DNA from: Reichenbachiella faecimaris
Lineage (GTDB): Bacteria; Bacteroidota; Bacteroidia; Cytophagales; Cyclobacteriaceae
Reading direction: 5' to 3'
DNA length: 64,000 bases
Assembly: GCF_900176375.1 (NCBI RefSeq)
Contig: NZ_FWYF01000004.1
Span: forward strand, 372,001 to 436,000
Shown here: positions 36,081 through 44,973 of the stretch, piece by piece
How positions within the stretch are numbered: position 1 is the stretch's first letter
How the letters are laid out: every line of letters begins with the position of its first letter
Made by a program: the position numbers and the translations under genes
Notes under the pieces: model-generated
Database searches by the model: none
Told to the model about the DNA's origin: nothing
Seen by the model: only the letters and a program-made list of their open reading frames with translations

Positions 36081-36593
36081 CTACTCACAGCTAAAAGAGG
36101 AATGCAACAAATGAAGTTTACCCTTTTTGTTTCCAAACACTACCTGATAGATTCGGTTGTATATACTTTCATCAAATGCTTCCAACTCCTTTCCGACCAG
36201 CAAACCTGCGAGTACACCTGTAGTATTGCTATGACCGACTACAAACGCATCCTCCTTTCGTTTCAATAGCAATTCTGAAAAATCAGCCAATTCACCAGAG
36301 TTATACAATTGAATTTCTAAATTTTTAGCTTGAGCAATTGGCTTCGCAGTGTCTTTTGTTCGAATATAATCGCTACTATATATAGCATCCAATGCTACAG
36401 CTTCCAATAGGTCTGCAAGCTGCTCTGATCGCTCCTGTCCACAGGAAGTCAGCGCTGGATCATTTGAGCTACCAATGGTATCTTTTTCCGCATGACGCAC
36501 CAGATAAATAGTGAAAAAATCTTCTTCACACGGCTGCTTGCTACTACACTGAAAACATAAAATGGCTATTATAGCTATCAGAATATTTTTCAT
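36081..36593 (-). CDS. Histidine phosphatase family lipoprotein
   Basis: The 170-residue protein carries a lipobox signal (MKNILIAIIAILCFQC) and the phosphohistidine motif YLVRHAEKD, with the second His in FVVGHSNTTG. It is of SixA-like size and would be anchored outside the cytoplasm, which is less common for the family. The substrate is unknown. It lies between the sensor kinase and recQ on the same strand, but gaps of 44 and 153 bases leave operon membership open. Confidence 0.85.
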   Translation of the reverse strand: MKNILIAIIAILCFQCSSKQPCEEDFFTIYLVRHAEKDTIGSSNDPALTSCGQERSEQLADLLEAVALDAIYSSDYIRTKDTAKPIAQAKNLEIQLYNSGELADFSELLLKRKEDAFVVGHSNTTGVLAGLLVGKELEAFDESIYNRIYQVVFGNKKGKLHLLHSSFSCE

Positions 36594-36637
36594 CTCTTAT
36601 CAGTTTTTAGGTTCTATTTGGGAAAATAAGCAATCTA

Positions 36638-38545
36638 TCAAAGCACCTCCAAGCGATCATATCCGACCATTTTTACTACACCTTCATCTATCAACAGCCT
36701 TATGGCTTCAGTAAATACAAAGTCATTCTTTACCTCTGACGCTTCCTTGAGTTCGTCAATATAATCTTGACCTGACGCTACCAAAGCCATAATATCTGTT
36801 TTGGTTTGATCTAGTGCAGCCATCAGCTTCTCCTGTTTCTTTGCTTTGATACAAACATCACATACACCACAGTTAAGATAAGTTTTTTCGTTGAAGTATT
36901 CTTGAAAAATACGTGTGCGACAGCCCTCCTTATTTACGGCATAGGCTTTCATTGCCTCCACTTTCTCTTTGATAACCTTATGCCTGGGAGCTACTTCATT
37001 GTAAAACTTCTTGAGCGCAGACACCTCCAATCTTGGGGTGAGGTAAGTCAACTGTGGCAGGGTTTTCATAGGGTCATAAACGATCACTCCTTGTTGCTCT
37101 AGCAGCTGCAATTTTTTAATAACTTCACCCTTTGAGTGCTTACTCAACTTGGCCACTTCAAACTCAGACACATTCGTGAAATCAGCATATAGTCCCCCTC
37201 CATATAGTCTTAGCATTGATTTGATCACAGGCTCATAAGCCCCATTTGATATGGTGAATTTGTAGACTTCATTGCCATCTAAAGCAAACTTCACCGTGCT
37301 AGATTTATTCAAACTTTCACTCACCAGCAACAATCCCATTTCCTCTAACTTCTGGATACAGAAGTGAGCTTCTCTTGGGTTGAGTTGGTAGGTAGCTGCA
37401 AACTGCTTCAAATCAAAATCATAACTCTGCCACTGGCTGCTGCCCGTGGCCAACTTGAAGTAATTGGCAATGGCCTGGTATACACGTTGCACATAATCAA
37501 GTGTAGGGTTTCTGTGCTTTTCATTTTCGCTCAAGCGAAATAAATCTGAGGGATTGTAAAGCAAAACAGCAAAGGCATTGCGTTCGTCGCGGCCAGCACG
37601 ACCTGCTTCCTGATAATAAGCCTCCAATGAATCTGGCAAGTCCAAATGCACGACAACACGAACATCTGGCTTATCAATTCCCATTCCAAAAGCATTGGTT
37701 GCCACCATCACTCTTCGGGTATTTTTGATCCACTCTTCCTGCTTTTTGTTGCGAGTAACTGGATCTAAACCTGCATGATAGAAATCTGAAGAAATGCCGT
37801 GCTGATAGAGATACTTCGCCACGTTCTGAGTTTCTAATCTGCTCTTCACATAGACTATGGCAGACCCCTTCACATTGTTCAGAATGTCAATCAGTTTTGG
37901 GCCTTTGTTTTCTAGCTCAAAAGCAGAATAAGACAAATTGGCGCGGGCAAAACTCTTCTGAAATATCGTGGGCTCCTTGAAGTTTAACTTCTCGCAAATA
38001 TCTTTGGACACGTCAGCTGTAGCTGTGGCTGTTAAGGCAATTTTTTTTGTGTCCGACAAATAATCGTAGATAGAAGCTATTTCTACATACGACGGACGAA
38101 AATCATAACCCCATTGCGAAATACAATGCGCCTCATCAACTGCCAGAAGTCCCACTTCCATTTTTTTCAACCTTTCAATAAAAAGATCAGATTTCAAACG
38201 CTCGGGCGAAACATATAGAAACTTCACCTTACCATAAACGCAATTATCCAATAGGATATCAATCTCACGCTTTGGCATTCCTGAAGTAACGGCTGCAGCT
38301 GAAATTCCTCTTTTTTTCAATTGCTGCACCTGATCCATCATGAGCGCAATCAGTGGTGAGATCACCAAACACAAACCCTCAAGCATCAATCCAGGCACCT
38401 GAAAACAGATGGACTTCCCTCCTCCTGTAGGTAGAAGTGCGAGCGTGTCTTTGCCCACCAATACAGATGCGATGATCTCCTCCTGCAAAGGACGAAAGGC
38501 ATCGTATCCCCAGTATTTTTTCAGTATGTCTTTGGTCTGCTCCAA
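36638..38545 (-). CDS. recQ: RecQ-family ATP-dependent DNA helicase
   Basis: This 635-residue superfamily 2 helicase has Walker A LLPTGGGKS (residues 37-45), a DEAH box in LLAVDEAHCISQWGYDFR and motif VI EAYYQEAGRAGRDE. The zinc-binding C-terminal part carries CRTRIFQEYFNE, then CGVCDVC. The winged-helix region follows, and a classical HRDC domain is not evident. It is probably the shorter of the two RecQ types usual in Bacteroidota. It unwinds DNA in recombination and repair. Its upstream side abuts the repeat cluster at 38630-38808. Confidence 0.93.
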   Translation of the reverse strand: MEQTKDILKKYWGYDAFRPLQEEIIASVLVGKDTLALLPTGGGKSICFQVPGLMLEGLCLVISPLIALMMDQVQQLKKRGISAAAVTSGMPKREIDILLDNCVYGKVKFLYVSPERLKSDLFIERLKKMEVGLLAVDEAHCISQWGYDFRPSYVEIASIYDYLSDTKKIALTATATADVSKDICEKLNFKEPTIFQKSFARANLSYSAFELENKGPKLIDILNNVKGSAIVYVKSRLETQNVAKYLYQHGISSDFYHAGLDPVTRNKKQEEWIKNTRRVMVATNAFGMGIDKPDVRVVVHLDLPDSLEAYYQEAGRAGRDERNAFAVLLYNPSDLFRLSENEKHRNPTLDYVQRVYQAIANYFKLATGSSQWQSYDFDLKQFAATYQLNPREAHFCIQKLEEMGLLLVSESLNKSSTVKFALDGNEVYKFTISNGAYEPVIKSMLRLYGGGLYADFTNVSEFEVAKLSKHSKGEVIKKLQLLEQQGVIVYDPMKTLPQLTYLTPRLEVSALKKFYNEVAPRHKVIKEKVEAMKAYAVNKEGCRTRIFQEYFNEKTYLNCGVCDVCIKAKKQEKLMAALDQTKTDIMALVASGQDYIDELKEASEVKNDFVFTEAIRLLIDEGVVKMVGYDRLEVL

Positions 38546-38629
38546 TAGATTGAATGATTTGCAACAAATAAACGAATAAACGGGGATAAAGCAATTGATC
38601 TTTTGGTTGCGATGTGGGTCTGTAGGAAT

Positions 38630-38808
38630 GAGACTGCTTCGTTGTGCCTCCTCGCAGTGACGAAAATTAATTTAGGGTCGTCATCGCAATCCCGATAACC
38701 ATTGTGAGAACCTATCTTATCACTTCATGGATTGTCTCGCGAAGACATGTGCTAAAGCGAAAGGAATAAAATCATTAACGTCATCGCGAGGCACGAAGCG
38801 ATCTTATT
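38630..38808. repeat. Inverted-repeat element of the CGTCAT(C/T)GCGA family, left of the GIY-YIG gene
   Basis: The left arm at 38630-38662 (GAGACTGCTTCGT to CGCAGTGACG) is the approximate reverse complement of the right arm at 38779-38808 (CGTCATCGCGAGGCACGAAG). A third half-unit (CGTCATCGCAATCCCG, 38679-38694) lies between. The right arm ends 5 bases before the stop codon of the GIY-YIG gene. It is a palindromic intergenic element like the one at 19044-19117. Confidence 0.75.
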
Positions 38809-38813
38809 CTCAA

Positions 38814-39113
38814 TTACCAAGAACTAACTTCATCAAACAAATCATTCCACTCAGGATTAATGCTTTCAATCAAATCCTCCTTTTTCTTTCTCAAACCACC
38901 TTTGATCTGCTTTTCTCTAACTATAGCTTCTTCTATCGAATGAAAACCTTCGTAATAAACCAACTTGGTCGTATTGTATCTGCTCGAAAAGCTCTTTGGG
39001 TATTTCTTTTCCTTGTGTTCAACAATTCTTGAGTACAAATCTGAAGTGACTCCAACGTACAAAGTAGAATGATTTCGATTAGTCAAAATATAAACAGCTC
39101 CACCTTTTTGCAT
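38814..39113 (-). CDS. Small GIY-YIG endonuclease-domain protein
   Basis: The 99-residue protein starts MQKGGAVYILTNRNHSTLYVG, where the GIY-YIG pair reads VYI and LYVG. SDLYSRIVEHK and YYEGFHSIEEAIVREKQIKG give the conserved Arg and Glu of the active site. It is the stand-alone type with no UvrC domains. Inverted-repeat elements of one family lie directly on both sides, so it may be a mobile or repeat-associated nuclease rather than a housekeeping gene. Confidence 0.88.
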   Translation of the reverse strand: MQKGGAVYILTNRNHSTLYVGVTSDLYSRIVEHKEKKYPKSFSSRYNTTKLVYYEGFHSIEEAIVREKQIKGGLRKKKEDLIESINPEWNDLFDEVSSW

Positions 39114-39147
39114 AGGTTAATTTAAGGATGATTACTGAAAATATGAT

Positions 39148-39255
39148 GAGACTGCTTTGTCGTACCTGCTCGCAGTGACGGCATCAATTTTAAGTATCCA
39201 ACCGTAATTCTAAACGTCTTCGCGAGGTACGGGGACGTCTAGTCTAAGCGATCTT
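39148..39255. repeat. Inverted-repeat element, right of the GIY-YIG gene
   Basis: The left arm at 39148-39180 (GAGACTGCTTTGTCG to CGCAGTGACG) faces a right arm at 39215-39255 that starts CGTCTTCGCGAGGTACG. Compared with the copy at 38779, the right arm carries about 14 extra bases (GGGACGTCTAGTCT) before AAGCGATCTTA. The arrangement is a direct copy of the element on the other side of the gene. Confidence 0.7.
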
Positions 39256-39260
39256 ATTCA

Positions 39261-39356
39261 TTAATTGCCGAACAAGTTATGGGGTTGGTTTTGTTTTGCC
39301 TTTTCAGCCAATTTTTGATCATTATTGGCTTCTCTCCAATGCTTCTTATTTTCCAT
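39261..39356 (-). CDS. Possible 31-residue small protein
   Basis: An ATG at 39356 overlaps the last codons of the dehydrogenase gene (stop at 39346) and opens a 31-codon frame. It begins MENKKHWREANNDQKLAEK, is charged and helical in feel, and ends NLFGN. The overlap would allow coupled translation. No family is known to me, and the frame could be chance. Confidence 0.35.
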   Translation of the reverse strand: MENKKHWREANNDQKLAEKAKQNQPHNLFGN

Positions 39357-40296
39357 CACTCAAATTCAAATGCTTGATTTTGTCTACGAGTACTTCATTG
39401 ATCTTTTGATACGACTCAAAAGACCAGCCACCCACATGAGGTGAAAACAAAACCCGATCATCTTTGATCAGCTCGTTGAAAGTTTTGGCCTGTGCATCAG
39501 TCAGGAAATGTAATTTTTCATTTTCCAGCACGTCCAGGGCTGCCATACGAACAGTTCCGTCATTCATAGCAGCCAATAAATCTTTGAGTGGCACCACCTC
39601 TCCTCGCGACGCATTGATGAAAACAATCGGCTTTTTGAATTTTTGCAAATATTTTAAATCAACAAGATTTCGTGTTTCATCTGTCAATGGTATGTGCAAA
39701 CTGAATATATCAGCTTGTTCATAAATATCATCCATATCCACCTGCTCCGCATATAGATCGCCATATTTTTTTTTATACTTATCAAAAGCGATCACACGAC
39801 AACCAAATCCGCTGAGCTTTTCTGCTACAGCACTGCCCATGTTGCCATAACCCAGTATCCCAACCGTCTTGCCGCTTATTTCAAAACCACGGTTGCCTTC
39901 ACGATCCCAAACCTTGTTGCGTACGTCCATGTCACCATGTCGTAGATTATTGGACAGGGAAAGTAGCATACCCACCACGTGCTCGCCAAGGGCATCACGA
40001 TTGCCTTCTGGGGCATTGAGCAACTCAATATTTCTTGAAGCTAAATAGTCCTCATCACACTGATCCACTCCTGCTCCTGCACGAGCAATGAATTTCAATT
40101 CTTTCTGCCCTTCTAGAAGTTCTTTGTCTATACTGGTCTTGCTTCTTACCACAAAGCCAACAAACTGCTCCTTATGATTGATGATTTCTTCACGAGAGAT
40201 ATCTGGATTATAAACTGGATCAAACCCAGCTTTTTTCAGCAATGGGGAAATGCTTTTGTGCATTTCGTCAATAATTAAAATGCGATTATTGGTCAT
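39346..40296 (-). CDS. D-2-hydroxyacid dehydrogenase, phosphoglycerate dehydrogenase-like
   Basis: The 316-residue protein is read from the ATG at 40296 (MTNNRILIIDEMH), just after the mgtE stop; an upstream in-frame start would overlap that gene. It has the Rossmann motif ILGYGNMGSAVAEKL and the catalytic Arg in NASRGEVV. The Glu is near DVLENEKL and the His in FSPHVGGWSFES. It lacks ACT or other regulatory domains, so it resembles the short SerA type that makes 3-phosphohydroxypyruvate for serine synthesis. Glyoxylate or hydroxypyruvate reductase activity is the main alternative. Confidence 0.85.
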   Translation of the reverse strand: MTNNRILIIDEMHKSISPLLKKAGFDPVYNPDISREEIINHKEQFVGFVVRSKTSIDKELLEGQKELKFIARAGAGVDQCDEDYLASRNIELLNAPEGNRDALGEHVVGMLLSLSNNLRHGDMDVRNKVWDREGNRGFEISGKTVGILGYGNMGSAVAEKLSGFGCRVIAFDKYKKKYGDLYAEQVDMDDIYEQADIFSLHIPLTDETRNLVDLKYLQKFKKPIVFINASRGEVVPLKDLLAAMNDGTVRMAALDVLENEKLHFLTDAQAKTFNELIKDDRVLFSPHVGGWSFESYQKINEVLVDKIKHLNLSDGK

Positions 40297-40300
40297 GGAA

Positions 40301-41665
40301 TTAAAAACCGTAGAGAAAATGTGCAACCATAAAATAGACCGTCAGCCCCAAAAGATCATTGGCTGTCGTAATGAATGGCCCTGAGGCCATGGCTGGATTG
40401 ATACCAATCTTATCTAAAGCAAGTGGAGTGACAGTACCCATAAAAGAAGCCAACAGAACAACACTAAATAAAGCTATTGCTACTGTACCTGCCATCGCCT
40501 GATCTGAAGTGGAAAAAATCACAATCCCAAAAACAATAAGCGCCAGAATGATGCCGTTGACCACGGCCACGAAGAATACTTTCAACATTTTCTTGAGTAA
40601 AGTATCTTCAAAGGCATTGTAGCTGGCTAAGCCCTGCACCACGATAGATGAAGACTGAATACCCACATTGCCACCAGTCGCCGTGATGAGCGGTATAAAA
40701 AATGCCATGGCCGGGATAAGCGCAATATCTTTCTCAAACAGGCTAATAAATTTGGCGCCAAGCAATCCCCCAACCAATCCTATCACCAGCCAGGGCAAGC
40801 GTGCTTTGGATAATACCCAAACCGTATCATCTTCCTCCACGTCACCCGAGATACCTGTCATCATTTGACGATCTTCCTCGGCCTGTTCGGTAATGACGTC
40901 CATCGCATCATCAATAGTAATTCGCCCTACTAATTTGCCTTTTACGTTGACAACGGGCAGTGCTTCCAAGTCATACTTCTGCATGGTCAGTGCTACTTCC
41001 TCCTCATCTGCATGTGTACCTACAGAGACTATATCTTCTTCATAGATATCTGCAACCAAGGCATCAGGTTCCGAGAGGATAATTTTCTTTAAGGAAACAC
41101 GCCCAAGGAGTTTACCTTCATTATCCACCACGTAGACCGAATAAATCTTCTCTACATTTTCGGCCTGCTTTCTAATTTCTTCAATACACTGCTGGATCGT
41201 CCAATTGAGATTGGCTCGGATCATTTCCTTCGCCATCAGACCTCCTGCTACATCTTCTTCGTAGCGCAATAGGTCTAAGATATACCCAGCCTTTTCTTCG
41301 TTTTCAACGGAAGCAATAACTTCTTCTCGTTTTTCTATCGGAAGCTCGTTGATCACATCCACGCCATCATCAGAATCCATCTGATCAACAAAAGTAGCTA
41401 GCTCGTCTGCTGTAAAATTCTCTAGAAATAGAGATTGGCGATCTTCCTCCAGATTGACGATGATTTCCGCTCCTACTTCTACGTCGAGCAAGTCAATGAC
41501 GAACTTGGTCTGCTCTGCATCCAACTCACGGATGACCTCAGAGATATCTGCTGGATTGACACCATTGAGTGTGGAAGTCACAAAGTCAGCCTCCTTTGCA
41601 TCTACCGCTTGGGTAAATGCTTCAAGATACTCCTTCGAAAGCTCAAATTCCATGTGCTCAATCAT
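40301..41665 (-). CDS. mgtE: Magnesium transporter MgtE
   Basis: The 454-residue protein has the MgtE_N superhelical domain (residues 10-130, rich in ELDAEQTKFVIDLLD-type repeats). Two CBS domains follow (VYSVYVVDNEGKLLGRVSLKKI and YDLEALPVVNVKGKLVGRITIDDAM), then a five-helix membrane domain with TATGGNVGIQSSSIVVQGLA. The cytosolic part senses magnesium and gates the channel in studied members. Its ATG overlaps the rsmA stop by 8 bases. Confidence 0.94.
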   Translation of the reverse strand: MIEHMEFELSKEYLEAFTQAVDAKEADFVTSTLNGVNPADISEVIRELDAEQTKFVIDLLDVEVGAEIIVNLEEDRQSLFLENFTADELATFVDQMDSDDGVDVINELPIEKREEVIASVENEEKAGYILDLLRYEEDVAGGLMAKEMIRANLNWTIQQCIEEIRKQAENVEKIYSVYVVDNEGKLLGRVSLKKIILSEPDALVADIYEEDIVSVGTHADEEEVALTMQKYDLEALPVVNVKGKLVGRITIDDAMDVITEQAEEDRQMMTGISGDVEEDDTVWVLSKARLPWLVIGLVGGLLGAKFISLFEKDIALIPAMAFFIPLITATGGNVGIQSSSIVVQGLASYNAFEDTLLKKMLKVFFVAVVNGIILALIVFGIVIFSTSDQAMAGTVAIALFSVVLLASFMGTVTPLALDKIGINPAMASGPFITTANDLLGLTVYFMVAHFLYGF

Positions 41666-42440
41666 GACCCTCTATCAGTTTAGTCAGTTTGACAAAATCC
41701 GCTACAGAAAGTTGCTCAGCGCGCTTATTTAGCACTTCAAGCTGCTGCATAGATTCGGGCAAATTTAGCCCTTTCAAGGCGTTTCGCAAGGTTTTACGAC
41801 GCTTTTGAAATCCTTCCTTTACGACTCTTTTAAATAGTACTTCATCACAGTCCAATTGCTTCACATTGTTCCTCACCAGACGAATCACGCCAGAGTTGAC
41901 TTTTGGAGGAGGGTTGAAGACATGGGGTGGCACTGTAAATAAATATTCAATATCATAATAAGCCTGTAGCAGCACACTTAGAATTCCGTAGGTTTTATTG
42001 CCTTCTTTGGAGGCGATACGCTCTGCCACTTCTTTTTGGATCATCCCTACCACATAGTTCACTTGCTTTCTATTTTCCAACACCTTAAAGAAAATCTGAG
42101 ATGAAATGTTGTACGGAAAGTTGCCAATGATACTCAAAGGCTGGTCACCAAAAATTTCTTTAAAATCACTTTTAAGAAAATCTGTGAATTGAATGTCTAC
42201 TGCTTTGCCTATGTAACGATTTTTGAGGTAATCAATAGACTCCGAATCCAAATCCATCAAAACCAACTGTTTGATTCCTTTATCAATCATCAAATCAGAA
42301 AGCACGCCTGTCCCAGGCCCTACCTCAAGCACGGCCTCAGGGTCAGTCTCGTCAAACAGGCCTTTTACGATGTTTTTGGCAATGTTCTGATCCTTCAAAA
42401 AATGTTGTCCTAAATGCTTTTTGGGCTTTACTCCGGCCAT
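41658..42440 (-). CDS. rsmA: 16S rRNA dimethyladenosine transferase RsmA/KsgA
   Basis: The 260-residue enzyme begins MAGVKPKKHLGQHFLKD at 42440, the typical start; four extra codons are possible. It has the SAM-binding VLEVGPGTGVLSDLM and the catalytic NFPYNISSQI, followed by a C-terminal helical domain with FQKRRKTLRNAL. It dimethylates two adjacent adenosines in helix 45 of 16S rRNA. It overlaps mgtE and is divergent from pdxA. Confidence 0.95.
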   Translation of the reverse strand: MAGVKPKKHLGQHFLKDQNIAKNIVKGLFDETDPEAVLEVGPGTGVLSDLMIDKGIKQLVLMDLDSESIDYLKNRYIGKAVDIQFTDFLKSDFKEIFGDQPLSIIGNFPYNISSQIFFKVLENRKQVNYVVGMIQKEVAERIASKEGNKTYGILSVLLQAYYDIEYLFTVPPHVFNPPPKVNSGVIRLVRNNVKQLDCDEVLFKRVVKEGFQKRRKTLRNALKGLNLPESMQQLEVLNKRAEQLSVADFVKLTKLIEGHD

Positions 42441-42647
42441 AGTTTTACGCAATGATTTATCTAGAATTGGCTCTAGTTTTCAGTTATATTTTCTAATTTG
42501 ATCAACTGCATGGATGTCTTGAAAATACTAGGTGTATCTCAGGGATTCCTTTTAAATTGCAATCAATAATTCATTCAATACATACCTAAATGTAGATGAT
42601 CCAAAACCAAAACCGTGGCTGCGGATCATTAAATTTTGACATTAGAC

Positions 42648-43679
42648 ATGGACAAAGAATCTAAAAGCCATAAACAAAAACCACTGATTGGAATCACGAT
42701 GGGCGACATCAATGGCATCGGGCCAGAAGTGATCATCAAAGCACTAGAAAACAGCAAGATTACCCAGCATCTTACCCCCATTATTTATGGCTCTGCAAAA
42801 GTACTTTCGTTTTACAGAAAGCAGTTGGACCGCAACAATTTTAATTTCTCACCCATCAGCGATTTATCTAAACCTTACCATAGAAAAGTAAATGTTCTGA
42901 ATTGTTGGGAAGAAATGGTTGACATCACGCCTGGTCAAGACAATGCGATAGGTGGGAAGTACGCATTCAAGTCATTGGAAACAGCAACAAACGACCTGAT
43001 AGAAGGCAAAATCGCTGCGCTGGTCACCGCACCCATCAACAAACTCAACATCCAAAACGACAATTTCAAATTCGCTGGACATACTGAATATCTTGCCGAG
43101 AAGGCTGGCTCGAAAGAGAGCTTAATGTTCATGGTTTCTGACGCCATGCGTGTGGGTGTATTGACTGGCCACATTCCGCTAAAAGATGTGGCAGCTGCTG
43201 TAACTAAGGAAAATATTGCCAAGAAGCTCAAGATGATGACTAAATCCCTGAAGCAAGACTTTGGTATTGCTAAGCCGAAAATTGCAGTGCTAGGACTAAA
43301 TCCTCATGCAGGTGAAGATGGACTTTTGGGCAAAGAAGAAATTGAGATTATCCGTCCCGCCATTGAAGAGTTTAAATCAAAAGGACAACTCGTCATGGGG
43401 CCTTATCCTGCGGACGGATTTTTTGGTTCGGGCGAGCATCATAAGTTTGATGCCGTACTGGCCATGTATCACGATCAAGGTTTGATTCCTTTCAAAAGTT
43501 TAACTTTCTCAACTGGTGTGAATTTCACGGCAGGCTTGCCTTTCATCCGGACTTCTCCAGATCATGGCACGGCCTATGCTATTGCAGGAAAGGATCAGGC
43601 AGATGAAGGTTCCATGCGCACAGCCATTTTTGCCGCTTTGGATATTGCCAATTCTCGATTGGAAAACGCCGAGTCCTAA
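42648..43679 (+). CDS. pdxA: 4-hydroxythreonine-4-phosphate dehydrogenase
   Basis: The ATG at 42648 (MDKESKSHKQKPLIGITMGD) is preferred over an in-frame TTG four codons upstream. The 343 residues include the metal- and substrate-binding segments ITMGDINGIGPEV, AGHTEYLAEK, LNPHAGEDGLLG, DAVLAMYHDQGLIPFK and RTSPDHGTAYAIAG. PdxA oxidises 4-phosphohydroxythreonine in pyridoxal phosphate synthesis. It is three bases from the phosphopantetheinyl transferase gene. Confidence 0.95.
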   Translation: MDKESKSHKQKPLIGITMGDINGIGPEVIIKALENSKITQHLTPIIYGSAKVLSFYRKQLDRNNFNFSPISDLSKPYHRKVNVLNCWEEMVDITPGQDNAIGGKYAFKSLETATNDLIEGKIAALVTAPINKLNIQNDNFKFAGHTEYLAEKAGSKESLMFMVSDAMRVGVLTGHIPLKDVAAAVTKENIAKKLKMMTKSLKQDFGIAKPKIAVLGLNPHAGEDGLLGKEEIEIIRPAIEEFKSKGQLVMGPYPADGFFGSGEHHKFDAVLAMYHDQGLIPFKSLTFSTGVNFTAGLPFIRTSPDHGTAYAIAGKDQADEGSMRTAIFAALDIANSRLENAES

Positions 43680-43682
43680 CCT

Positions 43683-44288
43683 ATGCGTACGCATTGGATC
43701 AAAATTAATCCAAGCAGCACCTCTGTAGGGCTGGCAGAAATTTCTTCTGAAAATGATGAAATTCTTCAGAAGAATCATGCGGACTTAGATGATCTTCATC
43801 CCAAAAAGCGATTAGAGTTTTTGGCCTCACGCCAATTGATTCAACAAATGTGTGAAGAGTTGGACATTGCATACATGGGCATTCAAAAGGATGAATTCGG
43901 AAAACCTCATTTGATTGAGTCTGGATTTCAAATATCAATTTCTCATAGTTATCCCATGGTGGCTTGTGCCATTCACCCATCTGAGCCTTGTGGTATAGAC
44001 ATAGAGTCTATCCGCCCTCAGCTACTAAAAATCAGACACAAGTTCCTAAATACTGCTGAACTCAAGTACTGTGGGGACGATTTGAATAAACTCTGTCTAC
44101 ATTGGTCAGCCAAAGAAGCCTTGTACAAAATACATGGACGGAAAAGTTTGGCGTTCTCAGAGCAGCTGGCCTTAACAAAAATTGACTCTGAAGAGGTTGC
44201 CGCTCAAATCCATTCTGAAGGAGAAACCAAGAACTACATACTCAAGTTTGAACATTTTTTAGAATATTTTTTGGTTTATAACGTTTGA
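43683..44288 (+). CDS. 4'-phosphopantetheinyl transferase superfamily protein
   Basis: The 201-residue protein has the magnesium-binding CGIDIES (Asp106, Glu108) and WSAKEALYK (Glu145) of Sfp/AcpT-type enzymes. These transfer the phosphopantetheine arm of CoA to carrier proteins. Its single-copy look and position after pdxA suggest a primary-metabolism role (acyl carrier protein). No polyketide or peptide synthetase cluster is in the window. Confidence 0.9.
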   Translation: MRTHWIKINPSSTSVGLAEISSENDEILQKNHADLDDLHPKKRLEFLASRQLIQQMCEELDIAYMGIQKDEFGKPHLIESGFQISISHSYPMVACAIHPSEPCGIDIESIRPQLLKIRHKFLNTAELKYCGDDLNKLCLHWSAKEALYKIHGRKSLAFSEQLALTKIDSEEVAAQIHSEGETKNYILKFEHFLEYFLVYNV

Positions 44289-44323
44289 TCTGTGCGCTTC
44301 GTGATAAAAATTCATTAAAGTTT

Positions 44324-44338
44324 CTACCTTTAAGGTAG
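44324..44338. promoter_or_regulatory. Palindrome over a candidate promoter box
   Basis: CTACCTT-T-AAGGTAG has perfect 7-bp arms. It contains TACCTTTA, close to the TAnnTTTG box, 17 bases before the redoxin start. It may be an operator; the evidence is position only. Confidence 0.35.
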
Positions 44339-44355
44339 CAGCAAAAAAACCAAAC

Positions 44356-44940
44356 ATGAACCGTAAACTCATTCTCACTCTTGCTGCCCTATTGGCTTCG
44401 GCACATTGTTATTGTCAAAATCTGATTAGCAAGGATTTGCGCTTATACAATGTAAAAACGGACAGTGAAATCAGCATAAATCATTTTAATTCTCATAGTG
44501 CAGTTGTAATGGTGTTTACAAGCATAAACTGCCCCTATGCTAAACTGTATAAAGATCGAGTGGCTGCCCTATCTCAGCAATATATTGATCAAAACGTGCG
44601 CTTTGTTTTTGTCAATGCCAACACAACAGACCCTTCGAGAAAGGAAACCATTGCACACATGAAGGAAGAAGTCAGCAGTATGCATAAAGATGTTCATTAT
44701 TTTGCCGACAAAAATCATTCAGTACGAAAGTCTTTGAATGTAGAAAAAAACCCTGAAGTGATCATTCTTACTCCATCTTCTCAGGGGTTTCAAAAAGTCT
44801 ACCAAGGGGCTATAGACGACAGTCCCCAATCAGAATCGTTGGTGAAGAAAAACTATATTGAAATGACTTTGAATAATGTGCTCTCCAATCAGGCGGTTTC
44901 TATAGCTTATCAAAAACCCATTGGGTGCAGAATTAAATGA
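44356..44940 (+). CDS. Secreted redoxin-domain protein
   Basis: The 194-residue protein has a signal peptide (MNRKLILTLAALLASAHCYC) and a thioredoxin fold of the PRX-like type. VVMVFTSINCPYAKLYKDRV carries a single active cysteine, Cys59, without the partner of a CxxC motif. The C-terminus PIGCRIK is also typical of this group. It is likely a periplasmic peroxiredoxin-like reductase. It shares a possible bidirectional terminator with the T9SS protein gene. Confidence 0.82.
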   Translation: MNRKLILTLAALLASAHCYCQNLISKDLRLYNVKTDSEISINHFNSHSAVVMVFTSINCPYAKLYKDRVAALSQQYIDQNVRFVFVNANTTDPSRKETIAHMKEEVSSMHKDVHYFADKNHSVRKSLNVEKNPEVIILTPSSQGFQKVYQGAIDDSPQSESLVKKNYIEMTLNNVLSNQAVSIAYQKPIGCRIK

Positions 44941-44963
44941 GGGCACACTGTAGCACCCTCATT
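44936..44963. terminator. Possible bidirectional terminator
   Basis: AATGAGGG and CCCTCATT form a perfect 8-bp stem with a 12-nt loop between two convergent genes. The stem begins inside the stop region of the redoxin gene. T-runs on either side are short and interrupted. Confidence 0.5.
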
Positions 44964-44973
44964 ACTGAATGAA

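Noticed and set aside
38630-39255. Repeat cluster considered as a CRISPR array
   Set aside because: The copies are inverted, few and imperfect, with no regular spacers and no cas genes.
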